DNA from: Brachionus plicatilis | Lineage: Eukaryota > Rotifera > Eurotatoria > Ploima > Brachionidae | Direction of reading: 5' to 3' | Assembly (NCBI GenBank): GCA_010279815.1 | Contig: QEOQ01000092.1 | Coordinates: 1,360,653 to 1,424,652, forward strand | DNA: 64,000 bases | Shown: positions 21,382 to 32,949 of the stretch, in pieces | Numbering within the stretch: the first letter of the stretch is position 1 | How the letters are laid out: each line of letters starts with the position of its first letter | Program-made: the position numbers and the translations under genes | Notes under the pieces: generated by a model | What the model was told of the DNA's origin: nothing | The model's input: the letters and a program-made list of their open reading frames with translations, nothing else | Database searches by the model: none

Positions 21382-23176
21382 CTAAGACATTAATTTTTTA
21401 TTTAGTTAAGCATAAATTAAATTTTAGCGTTACAACATAAACAATTTATTTGTCATAGAAACCAATACTCACTTTTATCTTCTAAAAAAAATAAATTAGT
21501 GGTTTCAAATCGGACCCTATTTTTTTAGGTATCATTTTTTATTTACTTTGTTTCTGTATCTATTGGTATCACAATTTTGCATCGAAAAAAAATTTAAATT
21601 TTGAAATATCTTAAACAATTATGCATAATATAATTTTTATAAAATTTTAAATGGATTGATTATTTATGAAACTTAATTAAATTTTTTTTTTAAATAAAAT
21701 AATAATTTAAAAAATACGCCACTTTTACTCATTCAATGTTTGTATTAATTTAGTATCTGCGGTATTACAGTCTCTAAAAAAGCTTTGGGCTCGAAAAGTT
21801 TCATTTTTTTCTCTCACCTTTTTTTTTCATATCGATTTTTTTAGCGTTCAATAAAGAATCTTAAACATTATCTATTATTTTTGAATGAAGGTTTGTTGGC
21901 TTTACAAATTCGAAAATTCATTTTTTAAACCAAATTCAAAACCTTATTAAAACATTATGCTTTGTTTAAGGAGAAAATCAGGACGAATTTTTTTTTTATC
22001 ACCAAAAAAAAATTGATACCATAAAAAATATAAGCCTTTCGAAAAAAAAAAAAAAAACAACAAAAAAACAAAATTTAGTGTTTACAATTAATTTTTATTT
22101 AAATAGAAAAAATGATTCTGAAATGACACTAAAAATAAAAAATAAAACAAGATCAAAAGCGTTAGGTGTTGGTAAGTCGATATTACAAAAAGATTAGATC
22201 TCTTGTTCAGACTAACAGGAACAAGATTGGTCTTGTTGAGAATTATTGGCCTTTAAATTATGAATTGATCCATTACTACTTGACAAATTTTGATCTTGTA
22301 AGCTATCACACATTTTATTACAAATCATCTCAACCAATCTATCAACATTTAGGGTTTTAAAACAAATAAAAATTTTCTTTTGTAAATCTGAGTATTTTTT
22401 TAGCACAAAAGTATGCAGATTTACAATAAAAAATGTATGATGATACAACTAACATCAAAACATGATAAAAAATATTAAAAAATCTCTTACCTTTCAAAAA
22501 CCTGTTTAACATTTATATTTTCTTTTGCAGAGGTTTCGAAAAATTCAAGGCCTTTTGAACAATATTTAGTTTTTTTTGTTACTTTTTGTTACTTGTTCCC
22601 TACCTAAGTGGTCAGCCAACTGCTTTCCTCGTTCGTATGCCACAACACGTTCATTTTGCATGTCGCTCTTGTTGCCTACTAGAACAACCTGTGCATTATC
22701 CCAGCTATATGTCTTTATTTGAGTGACCCTTTTGTTAAAGGAACTATTTAAAAAAAAAAAAAAAAAAAAATTCTATGTCGTGGTACCAATCTTGAACGGC
22801 ATTGAAAGACTCCTCATTGGTAATATCGTACATAAGAATAAATCCCATGGCTCCTCTATAATAGGCTGTTGTTATTGTTCTGTATCTTTCCTGGCCTGCA
22901 GTATCCTATTTTTTAATATTTAAACTCCTATTATCATTTTCTTTATGAAATTACCCATATTTGAAGTTTAACTCGTTTATCGTTTCTAAAAACAGTTTTT
23001 ACCTTGAAATCTATTCCGACTGTACTAACAAATGCTGAGGTAAAGGAATCGTCTGCATACCGGAACAATATGGATGTTTTTCCTACACTACTATTGCCGA
23101 TAATTAATAGTTTAAACATGTAGTCAAAATTTTGATCAGCCGCATCTTTTTGCCATTTGCCGTCACTCTGAGCCAT
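21204..23176 (-). CDS. RAB3: RAB3 small GTPase with two alternative last exons
   Basis: RAB3 controls regulated secretion at synaptic and secretory vesicles. Shared exons (minus) are 23176-22955, 22905-22787, 22728-22604 and 22551-22491. Last exon is either 22338-22212 (217 residues in all) or 21381-21204 (234 residues). GTPase motifs are complete: GNSSVGKTS (P-loop), [13 protein letters not shown] (switch I), [20 protein letters not shown] (switch II), VGNKSDM and ETSAKEN. The RAB3-type N-terminus [15 protein letters not shown] and [11 protein letters not shown] are clear. Both tails end in Cys-x-Cys (CSC or CQC), the double-geranylgeranyl signal. Both last exons begin in the same splice phase after FER. 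The distal one, [12 protein letters not shown], is closer to vertebrate RAB3. Confidence 0.95.
22212..22338 (-). other. RAB3 proximal alternative last exon (CSC tail)
   Basis: After the acceptor GTTGATAG the frame reads [20 protein letters not shown] and ends QQDQSCSC and stop. Same phase and same start within the fold as the distal exon, but a different hypervariable tail. Confidence 0.88.
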
Positions 23177-26100
23177 TTGAGAAAAACTTTTAGCAGCTAT
23201 TCTTTTGGTTTAGGAAATTTTCTAATTAATTATTTAATTTATTTTACAAGCGTTTTCTATTGCTAAATAACTTGAATTATAACTGACAAAAAATCTAAAT
23301 TTAAAACAACAAAAAATCAGCAATTTTGGCTTCACAAGGAAAGAAATTTTTTCTTCATCCAAAAGACTAAGAATTTAAAGTCGTTCTAATAAAAAGTAAA
23401 ATTCATAAGTGAAAGAAAAAATAAATAGTTAAACACAGATTTAGGCAAATATGTATTAATCATGCAGAAAAATAGATTCCAACTTTTAAAATAGTCATAA
23501 ATTTAGATTTAGAGGAAACTTCTAAATTATTTTCTTTTTTATTATCGTCAAAATTGGTAATATTATGTTAATATGAAGCAACAACATGATTTTTGTATCG
23601 ATTCAGACTTGAACGAAAGAAGATTTTTTTTCTTTAGAAGAAAAAAAAATTTGATAAGCATAATTCATGCTAATGAGTGTGCGACATAAGGGGACCATCT
23701 GATAAAAGACTTAATAAATTATAACTTAACAAAAATATTTTAATTGAATTTATCGATCGTAAATCTATCCCAGAAACATATTATAATTTAAATTATTACA
23801 AATACAGATAATTCAACAAAATGCTTAAATTTTCAAGATTGATTTAACTCACTTTCAATTTTTAAATATAAATAAAACATTTCTTTGTTTGAAAGAACAA
23901 TGATTCCAGATAATAATTTTGTATTTTTTTATTCCAATAATTAATTTAACTAGAAATCAAACAAATACCAAAAACTAATATTTTATTTTTGCCCAAAAGA
24001 GATAGTTTTTGAAATTCTTCCCATGGAATTTTTCAAGGTTCGAGATTCCATTCATTTTTTTTTTCTATAAAAAATTTTTATCACTTAATTTAAAGATTTT
24101 AAAAATTAAAAAACAACTCAACCAAGTTTATTTTTTTAATTTTGAAAATTATGCATTACGAATTTTATCTATCTGATTATTCATTCATGAGATGTAATAA
24201 AGCTTTTTATTGGAGAAAAAAAAAATTCTTGAATAAAGATAGCAAATTTAAAAATGTCCTCTAAGATCTAAGATAATTGTGAATATTTTAAAAGAAAATA
24301 TGTATGCTTTTATTTTTACTTTCATTTGATCTTTCCTGAAAAAATGAATTAAAAAAATTGCTGATAAATTGAATTTTTGTTAAATTGATTTGCTAACATG
24401 ATCCTAGCATCAACCTTTTTAAAAAATCATGATATTTTTGGACCCGAAAACTTTAATTTTCTAGTTGTCATTGCTATTCGCTTTTAACAGCATTTCATAA
24501 AAGGCCTTATAGAATTTTTGTTAACAGGATGGTATTAAATGAAAAATATTCTTAAGGGAAATGTCACTAAAATTGAGCTAAAGTGTCTGATTATGATTAT
24601 GTGTTATATGATTAATTAAAATTATAAACGATGTGATCATTTTTAGAATTAAAATTTAACCACCCTCTAATCTGAAAAAATTTAACAATTCTCATTTTAG
24701 ATTTTGAATTTAAATTCTCATATTCTACTCAAAAATATTAGAAAGAATTTGTAAATTAATTATCCTTTAAATTTAAACCAATATTGAATTAAAATAAATA
24801 TCAACTTGAATTATGTACAAAAACTTGGATATTCGAAAATTTTTTATTTCTTGCTTTTACTTTCTTTTTTTTTTAAATCTTTCCATTGATTTATAAACTT
24901 GTTGTTTAAAAAAAGTCTACGAATCTAATGGAACTCGGTTGCTAGTCTTAAGCTAATATGAAAATTTTCCTTCAGCAATCACTCACTAAAATCAACTTGA
25001 TAGCAAGTTAAAAAAAAAATTTGCCACAGAAATGATTTAACTCTGTATTCTGTTTTTACTCAACATAAAAATTCATTTTTTTAAATAAAAATTGCGAAGA
25101 AAACAAATAGAATTTCGTTTGCTAATAAAATTAATTTTTGCAAAAATCAATTCATTAAAACAATTAAATAAAGATATAATTCTAAAAGTTGGTACTTCAT
25201 CATAAAATTTTTAAAATTATTTATTTTTTTTTAAATTCAGATATTTTAATTAAAAATATGTAATTGCATTCTTTTATCTTATTTAGGTTTTATTTTTTTT
25301 TTAAATAAGAAAAAAAATCACATGGAGCTCATCAAACTTAAAAAAAGCTTATTCAATAACATGACCATTGTTTCTAATTTTTATTTTAATTAATTTTTTA
25401 AAAATAAAATTACGTTCAGTGTGTCAGTTAAAACAAAAAATAAAAATAATCTAAGCCGTTAAATATCTAAAATGCTAAGTTGTAAGATATTTCTTTGAAA
25501 ATCTCTTTTAATGATCCAGCATAAGACCTGCTCCAGGAGCTAAGTCTTTGGTATTAAAATTTATTGAATTTCGAAAAAAAATTATCGAGAGGCTTTTTTT
25601 AATTTTATCGCTTTGAGTTGAAAGAAACGGCGCGTTTTGTTTTAATTATAAAACATCAGAATTTGAGCGATTTTTGTCAAGTTTGAGATGAATCTGATAG
25701 AATCTTTTTACTTAGAATTAAAAAAATATTTTTGATCATTTTTCATTTGAACAATTATTTATTATTTATTTGAAGCAAAAAAATTTAATTATTTCTGAAT
25801 AAATATGTCTCTCTATTTGGATTTCATCATTTTTTATTAGACATTATTTTATTATTTCTGTTATTGTCAATGAGACTTAAATAAATAAATAACTAATAAT
25901 CATAATAATAATAACAAAAACGATTTTTAGGCTGTCAAAATTTTATCCCGCCCTATGTTTTTTTCATTTAAAAAGCTTCACTTTTCATTAATATTGATCT
26001 GATCAAAATGAAAGAGGTGCATTTAGCGTAAACATTTATTTTATAATAAAAATAAATACACTTTTCTTCAAATTTCAAACAAAAAATTAATTTAAATTTG

Positions 26101-26195
26101 TTTATTTTAAAATTTAAATGACAGTTAAAAAATAAAGAAACTAAAAACATTCATTCAAAAATTTAATTTCTATATCACAGTTAATTGATCCAACA

Positions 26196-26699
26196 TTTTC
26201 TGGCAAGTTGAAGTTTATGATCAATTTTTGGTGCTCAAAATGATCAAATCAAACTAAAACTATAAAATAAATTTTAATTTTCTAATACAATTAGTGCAGA
26301 GGTAAATTTTTGGTTTCAACATACTTCGTTAAATCTAAAGGTAAAATCTGCAAAAATCTGCAAAAGTATTGCCCACTTAAAATAGCACCATTTCGATGAT
26401 GTGCAATCTGCATTGTGCATTTTTATATTGCAGAATTTATTTATTTTTATTTAACATAGTATGTTAATTCCAAAAATGTATTTCTGCATTATTTCTATCA
26501 AGAAATAACAATTTATTTGTTAACCCTTGGATAAGGTTAAGTTAATACAACTCAGTTTATTTGTTTTTAAATTGTATTTTATTAAATAATAGATCCACAC
26601 TTATAACAAATAGGACAATAGGCCTAGGAAAACGTTTTAGTTTTATTTGATCATTTTGAGCATCAAAAATTGATCACAAACTTCAAACTGCCCATTTTC
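26196..26699. mobile_element. about 500-bp element with 65-bp inverted repeats
   Basis: The left arm (26196-26260) contains TTTTCTGGCAAGTTGAAGTT and TGATCAATTTTTGGTGC and ends AACTAAAAC. The right arm (26635-26699) is its inverted complement, ending CAAACTGCCCATTTTCT, with few mismatches. The interior has no open frame. Similar single ends occur at about 7572-7617 and 47285-47325, indicating a dispersed non-autonomous family. Confidence 0.6.
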
Positions 26700-26753
26700 T
26701 AGCAGTCATGGACAAAATTCGGTATTTACCAATTATTCGATTATTCGATTATT

Positions 26754-26961
26754 CAACTCTAGGACTATACGATTATTCGATTATTAAATGATAGTTAAAT
26801 TTTCAAATAATTTCCGGTATAATTTTGTTCAAACAAACTGGGGATTGAATGGGGTCTAGGGCGCATCTCCGGTTTAGGGAATCCGGTTAATTAGACGAAA
26901 AGAGAGATCTTGATAAATTTTATATATTATTTCTGAATTATTACCCTGAATAGCTGAATAG
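26754..26961. mobile_element. repeat family copy 1 (AACTCTAGGACTAT end)
   Basis: The left end CAACTCTAGGACTATACG is the inverted complement of the right end of copy 2 (CGAATAGTCCTAGAGTT, up to 37490). The interior shares CTGGGGATTGAATGGGG, CCGGTTTAGGGAATCCGG and TTAATTAGACG with copy 2. The right end of this copy has diverged. Confidence 0.6.
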
Positions 26962-27047
26962 TCATGTTGTTGAAAAATTAGTTGAAATTAATAATTTTTG
27001 AATTGTTGAATAATTGTATTTAATAAAATATTGTGCATACCTCTTTT

Positions 27048-30000
27048 CTAGCATTTGATTCCAAGTTTACAAATAATTTTATTCAATCTTGAATTTAAAA
27101 ATTCTTTTGCACCTTCAATTTTTGAAAGTTTAGGATTTCTTTGACTCTCAAAGCGCATCTTGTGAAGATAGGCATATCGATATTTGACAAGAAACGCATT
27201 TTTCTTCAACAGCAAAAATAGAAAAATCAAATTTCTCAATCTCAAAAAGGATTCATAATTAAACTTGTTCTCGTCTAGTCTGACTTTTTTGTTTCTTGTC
27301 AAGTTAATCAGCGACTTTTTTTTAAAGTTCTCCTCGTAATATTGAGAAAAAAACATGGACTCGATCAAAATTTCACAAAAGCCATTCAAAACGTTGTTGT
27401 TGTACCAGTGCTCCATTCTCACCTGATTAATATAGGCCAAGTGGCCCTTGTCTATGTTCCTGATTAGGAATTCATTTTTTCTGTCGAACATAGACTTGTC
27501 CAGCCTCGGTAAGTAAATGACAGAAAAAAGAGTAGTTTTCCACACTCGACTTATGCAGGCAAATAGACCGAGAAAGCAGTCGAAAAAAAAGTTAAAATAA
27601 GAGATGAGAAAATAGGGCGCTATATTTACAATGCGTTGCCGGTCCGATTTCAGAAGAACCCAGCGCACCAAAAATCTCAAAAATGTCGACTTGAGAAAAA
27701 ATAAAATTATTATGGGAAAAAATATTTGCAAAAGCATTTGAAACGTTTTTGACAGATAGTAAAATATTTTGATGCACACCATTGCGCCGAGCAAAATGAA
27801 AACTAAAATTATGTAGCCGTAGACCAGATGGGCTATCAAAAATCCTGGAAAATGAAGACTCTCGGTGGTGATGTCGGCACTAGTGCGATTTCTTTTTCTG
27901 ATTATTGTCTTGTAGTCTTCGTCTTTGTACTTTAGAACCAGGGATCTGAAAAATTTTTCTCCCCTATGAAGTCTGAGAACATCTTTGCGATAGGTTTTGA
28001 TGCTGAGCAGCAATTGAAATGACATAAAAACACTAGCGATTATGATGCATATGTTGATTTCAGTGGTGAGATTGTGTTGGCGGGCGTCGAGTCGCGGCGC
28101 AAAGCCTTTCAAATACAGCACGTAGAGCTTTTCGATGGAGTGGACAAATTTTTGGCCCAACACATTCGACAGCTGCAAGCCGAACAAACAAAAAAAGTAA
28201 ACGACCATAAAGGCCACAGTGTAGGTGTTCACAAATTGTTTGGAATATCTGAAGCAGTGAATGTTTTTGTAGATTTTTGACTCGATCATGCCCCACACAA
28301 ATGACACTTCGTATCGCTGAATTATTTTGCTTGGATATTTTTTGCTCAATTTGTTGAGCTTTAAATTTTCAAAAGTAATTGTGTCCCGAAAAAAGCTGTT
28401 GATGTACCGAACATTGTGATTGAGTGTTTTTTTCTCATGGGACGTCTTTAGTTGTTTGAATGCGTTTTGACACATGTCACCATTTGAGTAAATGTGAGAT
28501 TGAATTTTGGGCCGACACCAATTCAACAGTGATTTGTAAAAGTGAGACAGAAATTTGACAAAATGACATGCTACCAAGTAGGAAAGCAAAAAATAGAGCG
28601 GAAAAATTTCCAATAACTCGACTAAATTGAAGCTTTTGCTGCTGGACACATTTGTGGAAATGGTGTCTGTCAATTGATGAATTTTGGCCAAAGATTGGTT
28701 TCTGAGGCCGACGCGAGTAGACGACTGTGTTGTCATCAGATTGTTGTTCGCTTTGGAATAATATTTTAAATTTGAATCATAGTCATCAAAAGATTTGTTT
28801 GCCTGTTTGCCAAAGTACTGGTCGAACAGCTGTGGCACTTTGGACTTCACAGCGTTCATATAACCTTCACTGGCGTCGTCCTGGTCGGTGACAAAAGCAA
28901 ATATGAGATCGGTGAGATTTTTCTGCAAATTTATGGTTAGATTTATCTGCTCGGCAAACTGGTTTGTGATCACTCGGAACGCTTGTCTCACGAACGCTTC
29001 TGACCGAGAACAAAACGCTTTCCGAAACAACCAGCTAATCCAAATGATGAGCATGTAGAACGATGAACACAAATGAATGAACCAGCTGGGATCCGAATCG
29101 GCCACCACTAGAATGGGATAAAATTTAACACCAACAATAATCACTTGCATTGTTTGTATGACCAGGTCTAAAATGATTCCCGGCGTGCCGATATTGCCCA
29201 GAAAAGGAATCATTTTTGGAGTCAAACTAAGAGTGTACACATACATGAATATGTTGAGAACGTCATAGGTGTAGATTGCGTAAACCGCTGCCGACTGGGC
29301 TCTGTTCGATGTGCTGAAGGGCGTCGAGGGAAAGGGACAGGGAGCCTTGAATCGGTGGATGGTCTGATCGTATGCATCAAAGTCGTCTTGGTCAATAACA
29401 TCGTCCGAGTTTATGCTCTCGTTTTCATCTGTTTCGCCATTTTTAGCTCCATCTGAATTGTGCTTTTGTGCTGGGCTCGCCGCCGATCCATTTTTGTTGC
29501 TCAAATTCCACAGACACTTCCACAAGGGAATGAGAAAAATCCACTTTAAGACAACGAGCAATATGTGGCACACTTTATTCCAGCTAGTTTGTTGCCAGCC
29601 CAAACGCAAACTGTAGTACAGGAAGCATCGTGTGTCCGAACCTGGCGGAACGCAACAAGAACAACAGCACAGACAGCAAAAAAAAGAACAAAGATAATGA
29701 GAGCAGCACTTGTGACTGATGTATTTGCACTTTCCGCACTTGCTTTTCAACATTTTAGATTGTTTTTTGCTCAAGCTTTCTTTGAACTTTTGTTTTTTGC
29801 GCTCTTGGATGGCTTTGTAAAAGTCGGTTTGAAAATAGTCGGCAAAACGATTTGTTATGAATTTGTTGAATCTGCCAATTTTGGACGAAAATTTGAGAAC
29901 AATCAAAAAAGAAAGCGAAAAAGGTAGAAACACAATGTCCTCGAACATGTAATATTGCTCTATTGTTTTGCATGTTTGTCTAACGATGTATAAATTGTGA

Positions 30001-30328
30001 GTTGAATTTATCAGGTTGTTCAATAGGGAAACATTTGATTTTTTTATTGTGAACACAATTTGCATAAATGTAAAGGCTGACGTAAACAAAATCACAGCTA
30101 GACGAGAAGCCAAGTCTTTGACAAAAAAATTTTTTATCTTGCAAAAATTGTTCTTGATTTTGATGCTCAAACTTGTCCAATTGACTGATCGCTGTGATTC
30201 GATACGAACTCGTTGCCGCCTTTTTTTTCCAAACAAAGAATGCCATATGCTCAAAAAGCTCTCGTTATTGCATAAAATAATGAGCATAAAAAAACCAATC
30301 AATCCCAAGCCAATTATTGCTTGAATTC
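27048..30328 (-). CDS. STRA6-like multi-pass membrane receptor, 5' end in gap
   Basis: One continuous exon of about 1,090 codons with many hydrophobic segments. Features recalling the STRA6 (retinol-binding-protein receptor) family are IIVGVKFYPILVV after a Gly-rich loop (LGNIGTPGIILDL), HFPGFLIAHLVYGYIIL-like sequence in the second half, and the C-terminal order LPRLDKSMFDR, DKGHLAYINQVRMEHWYNNN and a following F-CEIL. It also has a Cys-rich stretch (KCCSHYLCSFFCCLCC) and an acidic cytoplasmic loop near residue 290. The open frame runs upstream past any ATG to an acceptor-like CAAAAG at 30329, so a further 5' exon probably lies in the assembly gap; the first internal ATG is at 30287. Much longer than human STRA6. 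Family call is from memory of motif order, so moderate. Confidence 0.62.
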
Positions 30329-30374
30329 CTTTTGAATTTACTTTTTTTTTTTTTTAAATTTAATATAAAAATTA

Positions 30375-31347
30375 NNNNNNNNNNNNNNNNNNNNNNNNNN
30401 NNNNNNNNNNNNNNNNNNNNNNNNNNNNNNNNNNNNNNNNNNNNNNNNNNNNNNNNNNNNNNNNNNNNNNNNNNNNNNNNNNNNNNNNNNNNNNNNNNNN
30501 NNNNNNNNNNNNNNNNNNNNNNNNNNNNNNNNNNNNNNNNNNNNNNNNNNNNNNNNNNNNNNNNNNNNNNNNNNNNNNNNNNNNNNNNNNNNNNNNNNNN
30601 NNNNNNNNNNNNNNNNNNNNNNNNNNNNNNNNNNNNNNNNNNNNNNNNNNNNNNNNNNNNNNNNNNNNNNNNNNNNNNNNNNNNNNNNNNNNNNNNNNNN
30701 NNNNNNNNNNNNNNNNNNNNNNNNNNNNNNNNNNNNNNNNNNNNNNNNNNNNNNNNNNNNNNNNNNNNNNNNNNNNNNNNNNNNNNNNNNNNNNNNNNNN
30801 NNNNNNNNNNNNNNNNNNNNNNNNNNNNNNNNNNNNNNNNNNNNNNNNNNNNNNNNNNNNNNNNNNNNNNNNNNNNNNNNNNNNNNNNNNNNNNNNNNNN
30901 NNNNNNNNNNNNNNNNNNNNNNNNNNNNNNNNNNNNNNNNNNNNNNNNNNNNNNNNNNNNNNNNNNNNNNNNNNNNNNNNNNNNNNNNNNNNNNNNNNNN
31001 NNNNNNNNNNNNNNNNNNNNNNNNNNNNNNNNNNNNNNNNNNNNNNNNNNNNNNNNNNNNNNNNNNNNNNNNNNNNNNNNNNNNNNNNNNNNNNNNNNNN
31101 NNNNNNNNNNNNNNNNNNNNNNNNNNNNNNNNNNNNNNNNNNNNNNNNNNNNNNNNNNNNNNNNNNNNNNNNNNNNNNNNNNNNNNNNNNNNNNNNNNNN
31201 NNNNNNNNNNNNNNNNNNNNNNNNNNNNNNNNNNNNNNNNNNNNNNNNNNNNNNNNNNNNNNNNNNNNNNNNNNNNNNNNNNNNNNNNNNNNNNNNNNNN
31301 NNNNNNNNNNNNNNNNNNNNNNNNNNNNNNNNNNNNNNNNNNNNNNN
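30375..31347. other. assembly gap (973 N)
   Basis: Unresolved bases. The 5' exon of the STRA6-like gene (from the left) and more of the hAT element (from the right) may lie here. Confidence 1.
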
Positions 31348-31721
31348 TGGAAGACTCTTTGACTGACTTAAATGGAAGACGAAGAGAATTTTTGTTTTTT
31401 TTATTTTTGTCCTTGCTTAATTAATTTTTTTAATAAAATCTACAAAAAATACAAATTTTTAATTATCTTTATTGACTATAGCTTTTAACATCAGAAAATT
31501 TTAACATTAAATTCTTTTTTCATTTTTAACATTAAAATCCTAATTTTATTTTTGACATTAAAATAATTTAACAACAATTTACAATAGACCATTAAACTCC
31601 TTTCGCGATTGTTAGACAAATTTTTAAATAGTGTTAGAGTTCAAATAATTTCAGAAAGAACAAATGACAACAGTTTTTCTAGCCTTAACTTTTTTTTAAG
31701 TCAAAGTCATGACTTGCACAA

Positions 31722-31874
31722 AAAATTTTATCAATATCTGCTTCATTTGGACCAGTTGAAAGAATTTTTTCATAATCTGATTACATTAACAGACCACATG
31801 GGTCAAGATTAACAGCCAGGAATTTGGAAGCAACTACTTTATTGGTATCAAATATGGATTTATTAAAACATTGA
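31722..31874 (+). pseudogene. hAT transposase C-terminal dimerisation fragment
   Basis: The plus frame gives KILSISASFGPVERIFS, a stop, then SDYINRPHGSRLTARNLEAT, then TLLVSNMDLLKH and stop. This is the hAT C-terminal region pattern (S-A-S-S-A-P-V-E-R-x-F-S, then R-x-R-L, then N-L-E...L-N-x-D). One internal stop and loss of the upstream domain show decay. It ends where the GACTT satellite begins and 80 bases before the CAGAG-type terminus at 31954. Confidence 0.7.
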
Positions 31875-31954
31875 CTTGACTTGACTTGACTTGACTTGAC
31901 TTGACTTGACTTGACTTGACTTGAGACTTGTGACTTAAATACAAGTCTGCTCTG
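31872..31954. repeat. GACTT pentamer array and hAT terminal sequence
   Basis: About ten tandem TTGAC units, then GAGACTTGTGACTTAAATAC and AAGTCTGCTCTG. Read on the other strand the right end is CAGAGCAGACTTGTATTTAA, then GTCACAAGTCTCAAGTCAAG, closely matching the sequence beginning at 37231. The array is therefore an expanded subterminal repeat of a hAT element, not an independent satellite. Confidence 0.7.
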
Positions 31955-32949
31955 GATATTTGTTTTTGAGACTAGTTTTATAGTAAAAAAACTAAAATCT
32001 ATAATTGAACCTATGAGAGCATTATAAACCCCAAACTAAAGTTTTACCATTGAGTTTCCATTATTTATGGGACAGAATTTTGATTATATTTAGTCTATCT
32101 TGACACCTAGACCGGATTACTCGACTTGAGAGTTAAAACATAAGCTTTCATCAAATTTTATAGCTAAAAAAATTGGAGAATCAAAGTTAAAAACTTCGAT
32201 CAAACAATGTGTAAAAGAATTTTTTTTTCATAAATTATTTTATTTATTTGTTTATCATCAATAAAATACTCAGTCAAAAATATTCGAGAAAAAAAATATC
32301 TTTAGGTTTTATAATTAAACATCACTTTTTTGTCAATTTTTCAAGAATCTTGCAAATGGAATCACTTTATTTTTTATATTTATTTAAGCTGATTCTAATT
32401 AACATATAATCTCTTTTTTAATGAAATGTCACTAATGTCGAAAATATCCCAAAATCCACTTTTTAAAAAATATTTGCGACGACATTAGTATCATGTTACT
32501 AGGCATATTTATATATTTTTAATTTTCATTAATTAAGTATAAAGAAGCAAATAAATTTTTTTTTAAATAAAAATATTTTGAAAAATTTTTGTCTTTTTAA
32601 TCTTATTTTATGTTTGATTTCTGTTAATTCAAGTTTAAATATAATGCCGAAATTAAATTATGCTTTTTTGAAAGAAAATTACGTTTTGTCGAGACTTATA
32701 TTGTTGAAATCTTTTAAGAATTACGAAGGATGAAATTTAAAAAAAATTTAAAAGAGACTTAAAAGTGATTTCGAAAATTGAACATTATTTTGATAAATAA
32801 ATAAGATGATTTAATTGTAAATATGAAATATGAAGTGTCAATTGTCGATTTTTTAAAAATTTTTTTTTCAAACATAATTAATTTATCAATTAATTAATTA
32901 ATTTCTATGGATTTTTTTCTATTGAAGATTTCTTCTATGGATCGATTTA

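Larger units (their letters stand above)
23177..27047. other. 3.9 kb intergenic region with transposon ends
   Basis: Mostly AT-rich DNA without genes. Toward the right it contains an inverted-repeat element (26196-26699) and, directly after it, a second element (26754-26961). Small open frames here, such as the one at 25968-26150, are low-complexity. Confidence 0.6.
31348..32949. other. intergenic DNA with hAT element end
   Basis: Beyond the hAT transposase remnant and its subterminal repeats (31722-31954) I see only AT-rich sequence. Two similar phrases, ACATTAGTATCATG near 32480 and TCACTAATGTCG near 32430, are too short to interpret. Confidence 0.5.

Noticed and set aside
21473..21481. 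9-nt sequence between AG and GTGAGT on the minus strand in RAB3, a possible microexon
   Set aside because: In the RAB3 phase it would introduce a stop codon; support is only the splice-like flanks.
27592..29973. Several open frames on both strands inside the STRA6-like exon
   Set aside because: Shadows of the long minus-strand frame.
31872..31921. TTGAC array as a CRISPR-like or satellite array
   Set aside because: Pure 5-bp tandem units without spacers, and better explained as hAT subterminal repeats.
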